The notes beneath the pieces were generated by a model. It was not told where the DNA came from. It made no database searches and worked only from the letters and a program-made list of their open reading frames with translations. From contig DASZLR010000159.1 of NCBI GenBank assembly GCA_035552275.1, positions 1 through 31,273 on the forward strand: 31,273 bases of DNA. The letters run 5' to 3'. The DNA is from DASVLX01 sp035552275. GTDB taxonomy: Bacteria; Actinomycetota; Actinomycetes; Mycobacteriales; Pseudonocardiaceae. Positions 7,855 through 14,896 of the stretch are shown here, piece by piece (the stretch's first letter is position 1; the number at the start of each line of letters is the position of its first letter). The position numbers and the translations under genes were made by a program.

Positions 7855-8445
7855 GTGGGACATCGGGAACGGCTGCTCGCCGCCGCGCGCACGCTGCTGG
7901 AGGAGAAGGGCTACGCGCGGATCACCGCGCGGGACCTGGTCGCGGCCTCCGACACCAACCTGGCGTCCATCGGATACCACTTCGGGTCCAAGGAAGAGCT
8001 ACTCAACGAGGCGATCGAGGCGGCGTCCGAGGAATGGACCGACCGGCTCGCCGAGGTCGCCATGGCCGACCCGGCGGCGGCTCCGGTGGAACGGGGCGTC
8101 GCGGCCTGGGCGACGATGCTGAAGTTGTTGCCCGCCAACCGGACCCTGGCCCTGTCCTTTGTGGAGGCGCTGGCGCAGGCGGAGCGGTCGCCGCGGCTGG
8201 GCGAGCAGCTCACCCAGCATTACCGCGCGATCCGCGGCCGGGTGGCCGGGCTGGTCGCCGAGTCGATCGGGGCCGGCGCCACACCGGAGGACCCACGGTG
8301 CGAGGCCATCGCCAGCCTGGTGATCGCGGTCTGCGATGGCCTCGCCGTGCAGTGCCTGATCGACCCGGACCGGATGACCGCACCGGAGGACTTCGCCGCC
8401 GCCGTGTTGATGCTGTTCGGCGGCCAGTCAGGCCAGCCGGGCTGA
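7855..8445 (+). CDS. TetR family transcriptional regulator
   Basis: A 196-residue repressor. The N-terminal three-helix DNA-binding domain is clear: RERLLAAARTLLEEKGYARITARDLV, then the recognition helix and the signature IGYHFGSKEELLNEAI at about residues 40-56. The rest is an alpha-helical ligand domain without recognisable specificity. The GTG start is supported by a TAGGCT hexamer ending 6 nt upstream, i.e. a leaderless transcript. It is divergent from the P450 gene with 59 bp between starts and a 16-bp palindrome in between, so it most likely controls the P450 and itself. The gene ends 39 bp from the convergent gatB end. Confidence 0.92.
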   Translation: MGHRERLLAAARTLLEEKGYARITARDLVAASDTNLASIGYHFGSKEELLNEAIEAASEEWTDRLAEVAMADPAAAPVERGVAAWATMLKLLPANRTLALSFVEALAQAERSPRLGEQLTQHYRAIRGRVAGLVAESIGAGATPEDPRCEAIASLVIAVCDGLAVQCLIDPDRMTAPEDFAAAVLMLFGGQSGQPG

Positions 8446-8456
8446 CCCGGTCAGCC

Positions 8457-8507
8457 GCAGTGTTCCCTCAACGGCAGTATTCCCTCAACCGCAGCGTTCC
8501 AGCACGA
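8457..8507. repeat. 17-bp tandem repeat across the gatB stop codon
   Basis: Units start at 8457, 8474 and 8491 (17 bp period). The first two read GCAGT(G/A)TTCCCTCAAC(G/C); the third, GCAGCGTTCC, is the 3' end of gatB. On the gatB strand each of the first two repeats adds another TTGA, i.e. extra copies of the stop-codon region. This looks like slipped-strand duplication of the gene end. Confidence 0.75.
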
Positions 8508-10002
8508 TTTCGCGGACCCGCTTGGCGTCGGCCTGACCCTTGGTCGCCTTCATCACCGCGCCGACGATCGCGCCGGCCGCCGCGACTTTGCCGCTGCGGA
8601 TCTTGTCGGCGATGTCCGGCTGCGCGGCCAGCGCCTCATCCACGGCCGCGAACAGCGCGGAGTCGTCGGACACCACGGCCAGCCCGCGCTTGTCGACCAC
8701 CTCGTCCGGCTCACCTTCGCCGGCCAGCACGCCGTCGACCACCTGTCGGGCCAGGCCGGTGGTCAGCGTGCCCGCACCGACCAGCGCCGCGACCCGCGCG
8801 ACCTGGGCCGGCGTGATCGGCAGCTCGGCGAGTTCGACGCCACGAATGTTGGCCTGCTGCGCCAAATAGGACACCCACCAGGACCGGGCGTCCGCCGCCG
8901 TCGCCCCAGCATCCACAGTGGACGCGATCAGGTCCAGCGCCCCGGCGTTCACCAGGTCGCGCAGCTCGAAGTCGGTCAGGCCCCACTCGGCCACCACCCG
9001 CTTCCGCCGCTCCCACGGCAGTTCCGGCAGCGTGGCGCGCAGTTCCTCGACCCACTCGGCCGAGGGTGCGATCGGCACCAGATCCGGCTCCGGGAAGTAC
9101 CGGTAGTCCTCGGCGGTCTCCTTGATCCGGCCGGCGCGGGTGGTCTGGGTGGACTCGTCGTAGTGCCGGGTCTCCTGCACGATCACGCCACCGACCGACA
9201 GCACCGCGCCCTGCCGACACATCTCGTACCGCACCGCGCGTTCCACGCTGCGCAGCGAGTTGACGTTCTTGGTCTCGGTGCGGGTGCCGAACTCGGTGGC
9301 GCCGCGCGGCATCAGCGACACGTTCGCGTCGCAGCGCAGCGAACCCTGGTCCATCCGGACATCCGACACGTCCAGCGAGCGGAGCAGATCGCGCAGCGCG
9401 GTCACGTACGCGCGGGCCACCTCCGGCGCGCGCTCGCCGGCCCCGACGATCGGCTTGGTGACGATCTCGATCAGCGGCACGCCGGCCCGGTTGTAGTCCA
9501 GCAGCGAGTACTCGGCGCCATGGATGCGCCCGGTCGCGCCGCCGACGTGCAGCGACTTGCCGGTGTCCTCCTCCATGTGGGCGCGCTCGATGGCCACCCG
9601 GAAGATCTCGCCATCGGCCAGTTCCACGTCCAGATAACCGTCGAACGCGATCGGCTCGTCGTACTGCGAGGTCTGGAAGTTCTTCGGCATGTCCGGATAG
9701 AAGTAGTTCTTCCGGGCGAACCGGCACCACGGCGCGATCTGGCAGTTCAGCGCGAGCCCGATCCGGATCGCGGACTCCACCGCCGAGCCGTTCACCACCG
9801 GCAGCGCGCCGGGCAGCCCCAGACAGGTCGGGCAGACCTGGGTGTTCGGCTCGCCGCCGAAATCCGTGGCGCAGCCGCAGAACATCTTGGTGCGAGTGGA
9901 CAGTTCGGTGTGCACCTCAAGCCCGAGCACCGGGTCGAACCGGTCCAGAACCTCGGCGTACTCCAGTGGCTCGACCGTGCCGACCGCGCTGATCGAGGTC
10001 AC
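8485..10002 (-). CDS. gatB: Aspartyl/glutamyl-tRNA amidotransferase subunit B
   Basis: A 505-residue GatB, the tRNA-binding kinase/transamidase subunit. Together with GatA and GatC it converts Glu-tRNA(Gln), and possibly Asp-tRNA(Asn), to the amidated forms in the cytosol. The N-terminal GatB core starts FDPVLGLEVHTELST. The zinc-binding cysteines are Cys42, Cys44, Cys57 and Cys60. The signature DYNRAGVPLIEIVTKP follows. The C-terminal YqeY-like tail (about 355-505) ends with KATKGQADAKRVREIV. The GTG start overlaps the stop of the small upstream gene by 4 nt (GTGA), so the two are translationally coupled. Its presence implies that glutaminyl-tRNA is made by the indirect pathway. In M. tuberculosis a phosphofructokinase gene lies between gatA and gatB; here a 67-codon gene takes that place. 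Confidence 0.97.
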   Translation of the reverse strand: MTSISAVGTVEPLEYAEVLDRFDPVLGLEVHTELSTRTKMFCGCATDFGGEPNTQVCPTCLGLPGALPVVNGSAVESAIRIGLALNCQIAPWCRFARKNYFYPDMPKNFQTSQYDEPIAFDGYLDVELADGEIFRVAIERAHMEEDTGKSLHVGGATGRIHGAEYSLLDYNRAGVPLIEIVTKPIVGAGERAPEVARAYVTALRDLLRSLDVSDVRMDQGSLRCDANVSLMPRGATEFGTRTETKNVNSLRSVERAVRYEMCRQGAVLSVGGVIVQETRHYDESTQTTRAGRIKETAEDYRYFPEPDLVPIAPSAEWVEELRATLPELPWERRKRVVAEWGLTDFELRDLVNAGALDLIASTVDAGATAADARSWWVSYLAQQANIRGVELAELPITPAQVARVAALVGAGTLTTGLARQVVDGVLAGEGEPDEVVDKRGLAVVSDDSALFAAVDEALAAQPDIADKIRSGKVAAAGAIVGAVMKATKGQADAKRVREIVLERCG

Positions 10003-10202
10003 TCCTCCTCACCGGCCTTGCGCAGTTCGCGGATGGCCAGCGCGGCCCCGGTGATCACCACGAGAATGCTGGCGAGCGCGTTGCCCAGTGCCAGCTTGTC
10101 CTTGTTGCCCTTGGCCTTGCGCAGATCGGCCACCGCGCGCACCGCGCCCAGCGCCGAACCGACCAGGCCGAAAATCGTCTTCGCCTTCTTGCTGCCGCTC
10201 AT
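9999..10202 (-). CDS. Small membrane protein between gatA and gatB
   Basis: A 67-residue protein. The N-terminus is basic (SGSKKAKTI), followed by a short amphipathic or hydrophobic stretch (IFGLVGSALGAVRAV) and a charged turn with LRKAKGNKDK. A strong hydrophobic helix (LGNALASILVVITGAALAI, about 39-57) comes next, ending with a charged RELRKAGEEE tail. It looks like a single-pass or hairpin membrane protein. It overlaps gatA upstream (ATGA) and gatB downstream (GTGA), so it is co-translated with both. I do not recognise a family and infer no function beyond its tight coupling to the amidotransferase genes. The coupling and plausible codon use make it a real gene. Confidence 0.75.
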   Translation of the reverse strand: MSGSKKAKTIFGLVGSALGAVRAVADLRKAKGNKDKLALGNALASILVVITGAALAIRELRKAGEEE

Positions 10203-11734
10203 GTCGCAGTCGCCTCCAAGTCCTGAATCCGGGTGAGCAGCGGGCCGCCGTCGGCCGCGTCGCGCGCCGCCTCATAGCCGGCCGCCACCCGGTACATCCG
10301 ATGTTCCTCCAGCGCCGGCGCCATGATCTGCAGGCCGACCGGCAGGCCGTCGTCGGACAGGCCGGACGGCACGCTCATCGCCGGAATGCCGGCCAGGCTC
10401 GCCGGAACCGTGCACAGGTCCGCAAGGTACATGGCCATCGGGTCGTCCACCCGCTCCCCGATGCCGAACGCGGTGGTCGGCGTGGTCGGCGAGACCAGCA
10501 CGTCCAACCCGGCGAACGCGGCGTCGAAATCCCGTTTGATGAGCGTGCGCACCTTCTGGGCCTGCCCGTAGTAGGCGTCGTAGTAACCCGAGGACAGCGC
10601 GTAGGTGCCGATGATGATGCGCCGCTTGACCTCCGCGCCGAAGCCGGCCTCCCTGGTCAACGACATGACCTCTTCGGCGCTCGCGCCAGGACCGCCGTCG
10701 TCGCCGACGCGCAGGCCGTAGCGCATCGCGTCGAACCGGGCCAGGTTGGACGAGCACTCGCTCGGCGCGATGAGGTAGTAGGCGGACAGCGCGTAGCCGA
10801 AGTGCGGGCAGGACACCTCGGTGACCTCCGCGCCCAGCGCGCGCAACCGCTCGACGGCGGCGGCGAACGAGGCCAGCACGCCCGGCTGGTAGCCCTCGCC
10901 GGAGAACTCGCGGACCACGCCGATCCGCACCCCGGACAGGTCGCCCCGAGCGCCGTCGAGCGCGGCGGCCACCACCGGCGGCACCGGGGCGTCGATCGAG
11001 GTGGCGTCCAGCGGGTCGTGGCCGGCGATGACCTCGTGCAGCAGCGCGGTGTCCAGCACTGTCCGGGCGCACGGTCCGCCCTGGTCCAGCGAGGACGAGA
11101 AGGCCACCAGCCCGTACCGGGACACACCGCCGTAGGTGGGCTTCACGCCGACGGTGCCGGTGACGGCGGCCGGCTGGCGGATCGAGCCGCCGGTGTCGGT
11201 GCCGATCGCCAGCGGCGCCTCGAACGCGGCCAGCGCGGCGGCCGAGCCGCCACCGGAACCGCCGGGCACCCGGTCCAGCGCCCACGGGTTGTGCGTCGGC
11301 CCGTACGCGGAGTTCTCGGTGGACGAGCCCATCGCGAACTCGTCCATGTTGGTCTTGCCGAGGATCACCACACCGGCCTCGCGCAGCCGCCGGGTCAGCG
11401 TGGCGTCATACGGCGGGATCCAGTTGTCGAGGATCTTCGAGCCACAGGTCGTCGGCGCGCCCTCGGCGACGAACACGTCCTTGAGCGCCAGCGGCACGCC
11501 GGCCAGCGGCGACGCGGGCGGCTCGCCGGCGGCCAGGCTCTCGTCCACCGCGCGGGCGGCGGCCAGCGCGGCGTCGTCGCCGACGTGCAGAAAGGCGTGC
11601 ACGGCCTTGTCGACCGCGCCGATCCGGTTCAGGTGCGCCTGGGTGACCTCGACGCTGGACACCTCGCGGGCGTGGATCTTCGCGGCGAGTTCGGCAGCGG
11701 TCAGCCTGGTCAGGTCACTCGATTCGGCCGTCAT
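10199..11734 (-). CDS. gatA: Aspartyl/glutamyl-tRNA amidotransferase subunit A
   Basis: A 511-residue amidase-signature enzyme that releases ammonia from glutamine and supplies it to GatB. The catalytic triad is visible: Lys85 (PLALKD), cis-Ser160 (PGGSGGGSAAA) and nucleophile Ser184 (GTDTGGSIRQPAA). The spacing between them (75 and 24 residues) is that of characterised GatA. Signature segments ILGKTNMDEFAMGSS and TYGGVSRYGLVAFSSSLDQ are intact, as is the C-terminal SVPSGLSDDGLPVGLQI. The start codon overlaps the gatC stop (ATGA), and its own stop overlaps the following small gene. The order gatC-gatA-x-gatB forms one transcription unit. Confidence 0.97.
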   Translation of the reverse strand: MTAESSDLTRLTAAELAAKIHAREVSSVEVTQAHLNRIGAVDKAVHAFLHVGDDAALAAARAVDESLAAGEPPASPLAGVPLALKDVFVAEGAPTTCGSKILDNWIPPYDATLTRRLREAGVVILGKTNMDEFAMGSSTENSAYGPTHNPWALDRVPGGSGGGSAAALAAFEAPLAIGTDTGGSIRQPAAVTGTVGVKPTYGGVSRYGLVAFSSSLDQGGPCARTVLDTALLHEVIAGHDPLDATSIDAPVPPVVAAALDGARGDLSGVRIGVVREFSGEGYQPGVLASFAAAVERLRALGAEVTEVSCPHFGYALSAYYLIAPSECSSNLARFDAMRYGLRVGDDGGPGASAEEVMSLTREAGFGAEVKRRIIIGTYALSSGYYDAYYGQAQKVRTLIKRDFDAAFAGLDVLVSPTTPTTAFGIGERVDDPMAMYLADLCTVPASLAGIPAMSVPSGLSDDGLPVGLQIMAPALEEHRMYRVAAGYEAARDAADGGPLLTRIQDLEATAT

Positions 11735-12030
11735 TGCTCCTCCCCCAGAATGCGCGGGACGCGGAACCGGCCGTCCTCGGCCGCCGGCGCCCCGGCCAGC
11801 GCCTGTACCTGGGTGAGCCCGGGCCGGGGCTCGTCGGCACGGAAGACGTTGGTCAGGGGGACGGCGTGCGAGGTCGGCGGAATGTCGTCGGCGGCGACCT
11901 CACCAACGGTGGCCACCGAGTCCAGAATGACGTCCAGCTGCGCGGCGAAGGTGTCGAGCTCGTCCTCCGTCACCGCCAGCCGCGCCAGCCTGGCCAGGTG
12001 GGCCACCTCATCCCGGGAGATGTTGGACAC
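11731..12030 (-). CDS. gatC: Aspartyl/glutamyl-tRNA amidotransferase subunit C
   Basis: A 99-residue GatC, the small belt-like subunit that holds GatA and GatB together. The family pattern SRDEVAHLARLARLAVTEDE at the start, LDVILDSV in the middle and FRADEPRPGL towards the end are all present. GTG at 12030 is fixed by an AAGGGGAG ribosome site about 9 nt upstream and by family length. A possible -10, TAGACT (12081-12086 on the minus strand), lies about 50 nt upstream. First gene of the gatCA-x-B operon. Confidence 0.96.
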   Translation of the reverse strand: MSNISRDEVAHLARLARLAVTEDELDTFAAQLDVILDSVATVGEVAADDIPPTSHAVPLTNVFRADEPRPGLTQVQALAGAPAAEDGRFRVPRILGEEQ

Positions 12031-12332
12031 GAGAAAATGCTCCCCTTGCTGACATCTGACAACCACGGTGCGACCTGGGAAGTCTATGGTGGAGCGGGTT
12101 CCCGACACGACCGGGTTACCCGTGTGTCGGCGCGCGGCGCGCGAGAAGGCACGGCTGGGGACCAGGCTGACGTCCCACCGCCGTCCCACCGCGCAGACGC
12201 GGGCTGCCGCTGCCAGGGCGATCTGCCACAATCAGCGGCCGGCAAGGCGCTGACCGGTTGGGGAGGAAGCTGGCCGTCGGCACAGTGAGCGCGGACGGCG
12301 AGGCTCCGCGTGCGGAACAGGAGGCGTTCGCA
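12031..12332. other. Divergent intergenic region between gatC and the ACT gene
   Basis: About 300 bp without a supported gene. It holds the gatC ribosome site, a possible gatC -10 (TAGACT, 12081-12086, minus strand) and a nested inverted repeat. The outer arms CCGACAC/GTGTCGG are at 12102-12108 and 12124-12130, around an inner CGGGT-T-ACCCG at 12112-12122; it could be an operator for either gene. At the right end AGGAGG (12319-12324) serves the ACT gene. I see no RNA gene. Confidence 0.45.
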
Positions 12333-12986
12333 TTGTCCTTTCTGATCCGGGTCCAGCTCCCGGATGCTCCCGGCGCACTCGGCGCGGTGGCTACCGCGCT
12401 CGGTGGCGTCGGGGCCGACATTCTCAGCGTCGACGTGGTGGAACGCGGCTCCGGCCTGGCGGTCGACGATCTCGTGGTGGAACTGCCGTCGGGCCGGCTG
12501 CCGGACGTGCTGATCACCGCCGTTGAGTCCATCGAGGGGGTCGAGGTCGACGCGGTTCGGCCGTACGCCGGGGTGCTGGACACGCATCGCGAGCTCGAAC
12601 TGGTCGAAGAGGTCGCCGCCACGCCCAAGAACGGGGTGGAGATCTTCACCGAAGGCGTGCCCAAGATCATCCGAGCCGGCTGGGCGGTGACCCTGGCCGC
12701 CAACGGGCAGGGCGCGCGGCTGCTGGCCGCCAGCACGGCCGCGCCGGAGAGTCCCGAGTTCCCGGTGCCGTGGCTGCCGTTGCAGCGGTCCACCGTGCTC
12801 GACGCGGAGGACGCCTGGGTGCCGGAGACCTGGCGTCAGCTGGGCACCGAACTCGCCGCCACGCCGCTGGGCAAGCCGGACCGCGCGCTGCTGGTCGGCC
12901 GGCCGGGCGGCCCGATGTTCCGCGCCGCCGAGGTCGCTCGGCTGGCGCACCTGGCTGGCATCGTCGCCGTCGTGCTCGATGGCTGA
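12333..12986 (+). CDS. ACT domain-containing protein (Rv3013-like)
   Basis: A 217-residue cytosolic protein. Residues 3-75 form an ACT domain (LIRVQLPDAPGALGAVATALG...VDDLVVELP), a fold that normally binds amino acids. The C-terminal half, with VPWLPLQRSTVLD and a final FRAAEVARLAHLAGIVA, is characteristic of the actinobacterial family that includes M. tuberculosis Rv3013, found next to gatC. No function is established. The TTG at 12333 is chosen because a perfect AGGAGG (12319-12324) lies 8 nt before it and the ACT domain starts immediately. The longer frame from 12258 would add about 25 poorly conserved residues and is not favoured. The 3' end lies in a 16-bp tandem duplication with the start region of the next gene. 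Confidence 0.85.
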   Translation: MSFLIRVQLPDAPGALGAVATALGGVGADILSVDVVERGSGLAVDDLVVELPSGRLPDVLITAVESIEGVEVDAVRPYAGVLDTHRELELVEEVAATPKNGVEIFTEGVPKIIRAGWAVTLAANGQGARLLAASTAAPESPEFPVPWLPLQRSTVLDAEDAWVPETWRQLGTELAATPLGKPDRALLVGRPGGPMFRAAEVARLAHLAGIVAVVLDG

Positions 12987-13003
12987 CGTGCTCGATGGCT
13001 GAC
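12972..13003 (+). repeat. 16-bp tandem duplication at a gene junction
   Basis: GTGCTCGATGGCTGAC occurs twice in direct succession (12972-12987, 12988-13003). The first copy contains the stop of the ACT gene and the second the start ATG of the pentapeptide gene. Before the duplication the two genes would have overlapped (ATGGCTGA). Confidence 0.85.
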
Positions 13004-13771
13004 CTGCGGGCCGACTGTGCCCGCTGCTTCGGATTGTGTTGCGTGGCACCGGCATTCTCCGCGTCGGCAGATTTCGCCCTCGACAAACCGGCCGGCCAGC
13101 CGTGCCCGAACCTGGCGGCCGATTTCCGCTGTTCCATTCACGACCGATTGCGGCAGCGGGGTTTTTCGGGTTGCACGGTCTACGACTGTTTCGGCGCGGG
13201 ACAGCAAGTCGCGCAGCTGACGTTCGGCGGGCAGGACTGGCGGGACGCGCCGGAGACCGCCGAGTCGATGTTCGCGGTTTTCCCCATCATGCGGACGCTG
13301 CACGAACTGCTGTGGTATCTCAGCGAAGCGTTGGATCTGCGGCCGACTCCGGAACTTCGGCAGGCTTTCCAGGACACCGAACGGCTCACCGCCGACGGTC
13401 CGGAAGCGTTGCTGGGCCTGGACGTCGACGCCCACCGAGCCGGCGTCAACGCGCTGCTGTCGAACCTCAGCGAGCTCGTCCGGGCCGACGTTCGCGGTCC
13501 TGAGCTGCGGGGCGCCGACCTGATCGGCCGGGACTTCCGGAACGCCGACCTCCGGGGCGCGAACCTGCGTGGCGCGCTGCTCATCGGCGCCGACCTCAGC
13601 CGCGCCGATCTGCGGATGGCCGACGTGACCGGTGCTGATCTCCGGAACGCTCAGGTCAGCGGCACGAACCTGGGCACCAGTCTTTTTCTTACCCAGGCCC
13701 AACTCGACGCGGCCAACGGCGACGGCCACACCGCACTGCCCTCGTCGCTCGCCCGTCCGGCCCGCTGGTAA
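12995..13771 (+). CDS. Cys-rich/pentapeptide-repeat fusion protein
   Basis: A 258-residue protein. The N-terminal 70 residues hold eight cysteines (8, 11, 15, 16, 37, 46, 60, 65) in a C-x2-C-x3-CC ... CPNL ... FRCSIHDRL ... GCTVYDC arrangement. This resembles YkgJ-type zinc/iron-chelating domains. A helical middle follows. Residues of roughly 165-235 are pentapeptide repeats of the A(D/N)LxX type (RGADL IGRDF RNADL RGANL RGALL IGADL), which fold as a right-handed quadrilateral beta-helix. The end, FLTQAQLDAANGDGHT, is a common tail of such proteins. This combined architecture occurs in other actinomycetes to my recollection, but the function is not known to me. The start follows the ACT gene stop by 8 bp without a clear ribosome site. 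Convergent with the next gene, with a weak hairpin (13807-13820) in the gap. Confidence 0.85.
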   Translation: MADLRADCARCFGLCCVAPAFSASADFALDKPAGQPCPNLAADFRCSIHDRLRQRGFSGCTVYDCFGAGQQVAQLTFGGQDWRDAPETAESMFAVFPIMRTLHELLWYLSEALDLRPTPELRQAFQDTERLTADGPEALLGLDVDAHRAGVNALLSNLSELVRADVRGPELRGADLIGRDFRNADLRGANLRGALLIGADLSRADLRMADVTGADLRNAQVSGTNLGTSLFLTQAQLDAANGDGHTALPSSLARPARW

Positions 13772-13873
13772 CGGCACGTCCGATTCCCGCCAGCGCACGG
13801 CCGTTTCCGCTGTATAGCGGCCCGGGCATCGACCACGCGCGGAGGATCACGACCAATGGGCTGGTTGGGTCCG

Positions 13874-14287
13874 TCATCCCTTGATGGGCCGACCCTTGGC
13901 GTCCCGCTTGCGTCGCACACCATCTTGGCCGAGTCCGGTGGCACCCATAATCGCTATAAAGATGATGATCGGCCACCACCACCAACCCCCGTCACGGAAG
14001 GCGAATACGGTCAGCCCGATCGCGACAGCGAGGAAGACGATGCCCAGGGCAATGCCCATTGGTTCGCGACGAAGTTCGTCCTCCTCAACAATCAGGCGCT
14101 CAACTGATCTTTCAATGTGGTCGAGCAGCTTCGCTCTCGCCGGGCCGTCTTCCGGCAGCAACGCCAGTAGCTCAAGGTTGGTCTTCAGCTGACCAACCCG
14201 GCCGTCCTTGCGCCGGATGAGTTGTACAGCCGCAGCCGCCACCGGTAAGGCTGCTAACAGGATTTTCGAGATCAAATCCCAGTTCAT
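13874..14287 (-). CDS. Small membrane protein, unknown function
   Basis: A 137-residue protein with an N-terminal hydrophobic helix (LISKILLAALPVAAAAVQLI, about 5-24). A charged helical stretch follows (about 25-75, with LLPEDGPARAKLLDHIERSVERLIVEEDELR). Two hydrophobic segments come next, about 79-95 (GIALGIVFLAVAIGLTV) and 103-118 (the Trp-rich WWWWPIIIFIAIMG), and a basic tail. The middle region may form a coiled coil in the cytosol. The ATG at 14287 gives a natural membrane start; the longer frame upstream is not protein-like. It is on the same strand as the VapB and phosphatase genes but 135 bp further on. Codon use is less GC-biased than in the gat genes. I recognise no family. Confidence 0.7.
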   Translation of the reverse strand: MNWDLISKILLAALPVAAAAVQLIRRKDGRVGQLKTNLELLALLPEDGPARAKLLDHIERSVERLIVEEDELRREPMGIALGIVFLAVAIGLTVFAFRDGGWWWWPIIIFIAIMGATGLGQDGVRRKRDAKGRPIKG

Positions 14288-14422
14288 GTGCAGATCATCG
14301 AACTCGGCCGGGTGGTCACAACAGTCGGGGTCGCGGAACTGCGTAGCAAACCGTTGGCCGGTGGCGCGAAGCCGAGCCGGACGTTGATCGCCGGGACTTC
14401 GGATGACTCGCGTCACGGCACT

Positions 14423-14896
14423 TCAGGTGACGGGCATCCGGAAACTGAACCCGCGTTCGCGGCGGGGGAAGCGGCGGACCCATCGGCGCTGCCACGGGGT
14501 CTCCACCGCTCGCGGGTGGTGATGGGCTCTGGTCCACCTGACCGCGTCGGCCGGGGAAAGCCCGGTCAGCACGGCAAGACAGGCGATCACGGTGCCGGTT
14601 CGACCAACGCCCGCGCCACAGGCGACTTCCACTCGCTGCCCGGCGCGGGCGCGCTCGTGCAGCGCGCGGATGCGGCGAATGGCGTCATCGCGATCACGCG
14701 GCAACCAGAAGTCCGGCCAGTCGATCCAGTCATGCGGCCAGGACAGGGTCGGCTCGTGGTCCCGGCGAAATCGCCCAACACCCTGGTAAAGCCCGTAGTC
14801 GGGAACGTCCTCGGGCGTGGGCCGCCGGAGGCCGCGGCCACGCAGCCAACAGCCATCCGGCAGCCTGATCGCCCCAATGAGGTGAGTCGTGGTCAC
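14423..14896 (-). CDS. Protein-tyrosine phosphatase-like protein
   Basis: A 157-residue protein of the cysteine-dependent (dual-specificity-like) phosphatase fold. The P-loop is VACGAGVGRTG: Cys93 as nucleophile, five residues, then Arg99 and Thr100. This satisfies C-x5-R-(S/T), although the His that usually precedes the Cys is Ala. The Asp in WPDFWLP (Asp62) is a good general-acid candidate. ARAHHHPRAVETPWQR near the end resembles the helix region after the P-loop. The substrate is unknown: phosphoprotein, phosphoinositide or nucleotide are all possible. The GTG start overlaps the stop of the VapB-type antitoxin gene by 4 nt (GTGA), so the two proteins are made together. This position is where a VapC PIN toxin would normally be. 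Confidence 0.8.
   Translation of the reverse strand: MTTTHLIGAIRLPDGCWLRGRGLRRPTPEDVPDYGLYQGVGRFRRDHEPTLSWPHDWIDWPDFWLPRDRDDAIRRIRALHERARAGQRVEVACGAGVGRTGTVIACLAVLTGLSPADAVRWTRAHHHPRAVETPWQRRWVRRFPRRERGFSFRMPVT

Noticed and set aside
10088..12052. A 654-codon plus-strand open frame opposite gatA/gatC
   Set aside because: Antisense to gatA and gatC; low-complexity Arg/Gly/His composition with no domain. An artefact of high GC content.
13807..13820. CCGCT-GTAT-AGCGG hairpin between convergent genes as a terminator
   Set aside because: The stem is only 5 bp and there is no T-tract; too weak to call.
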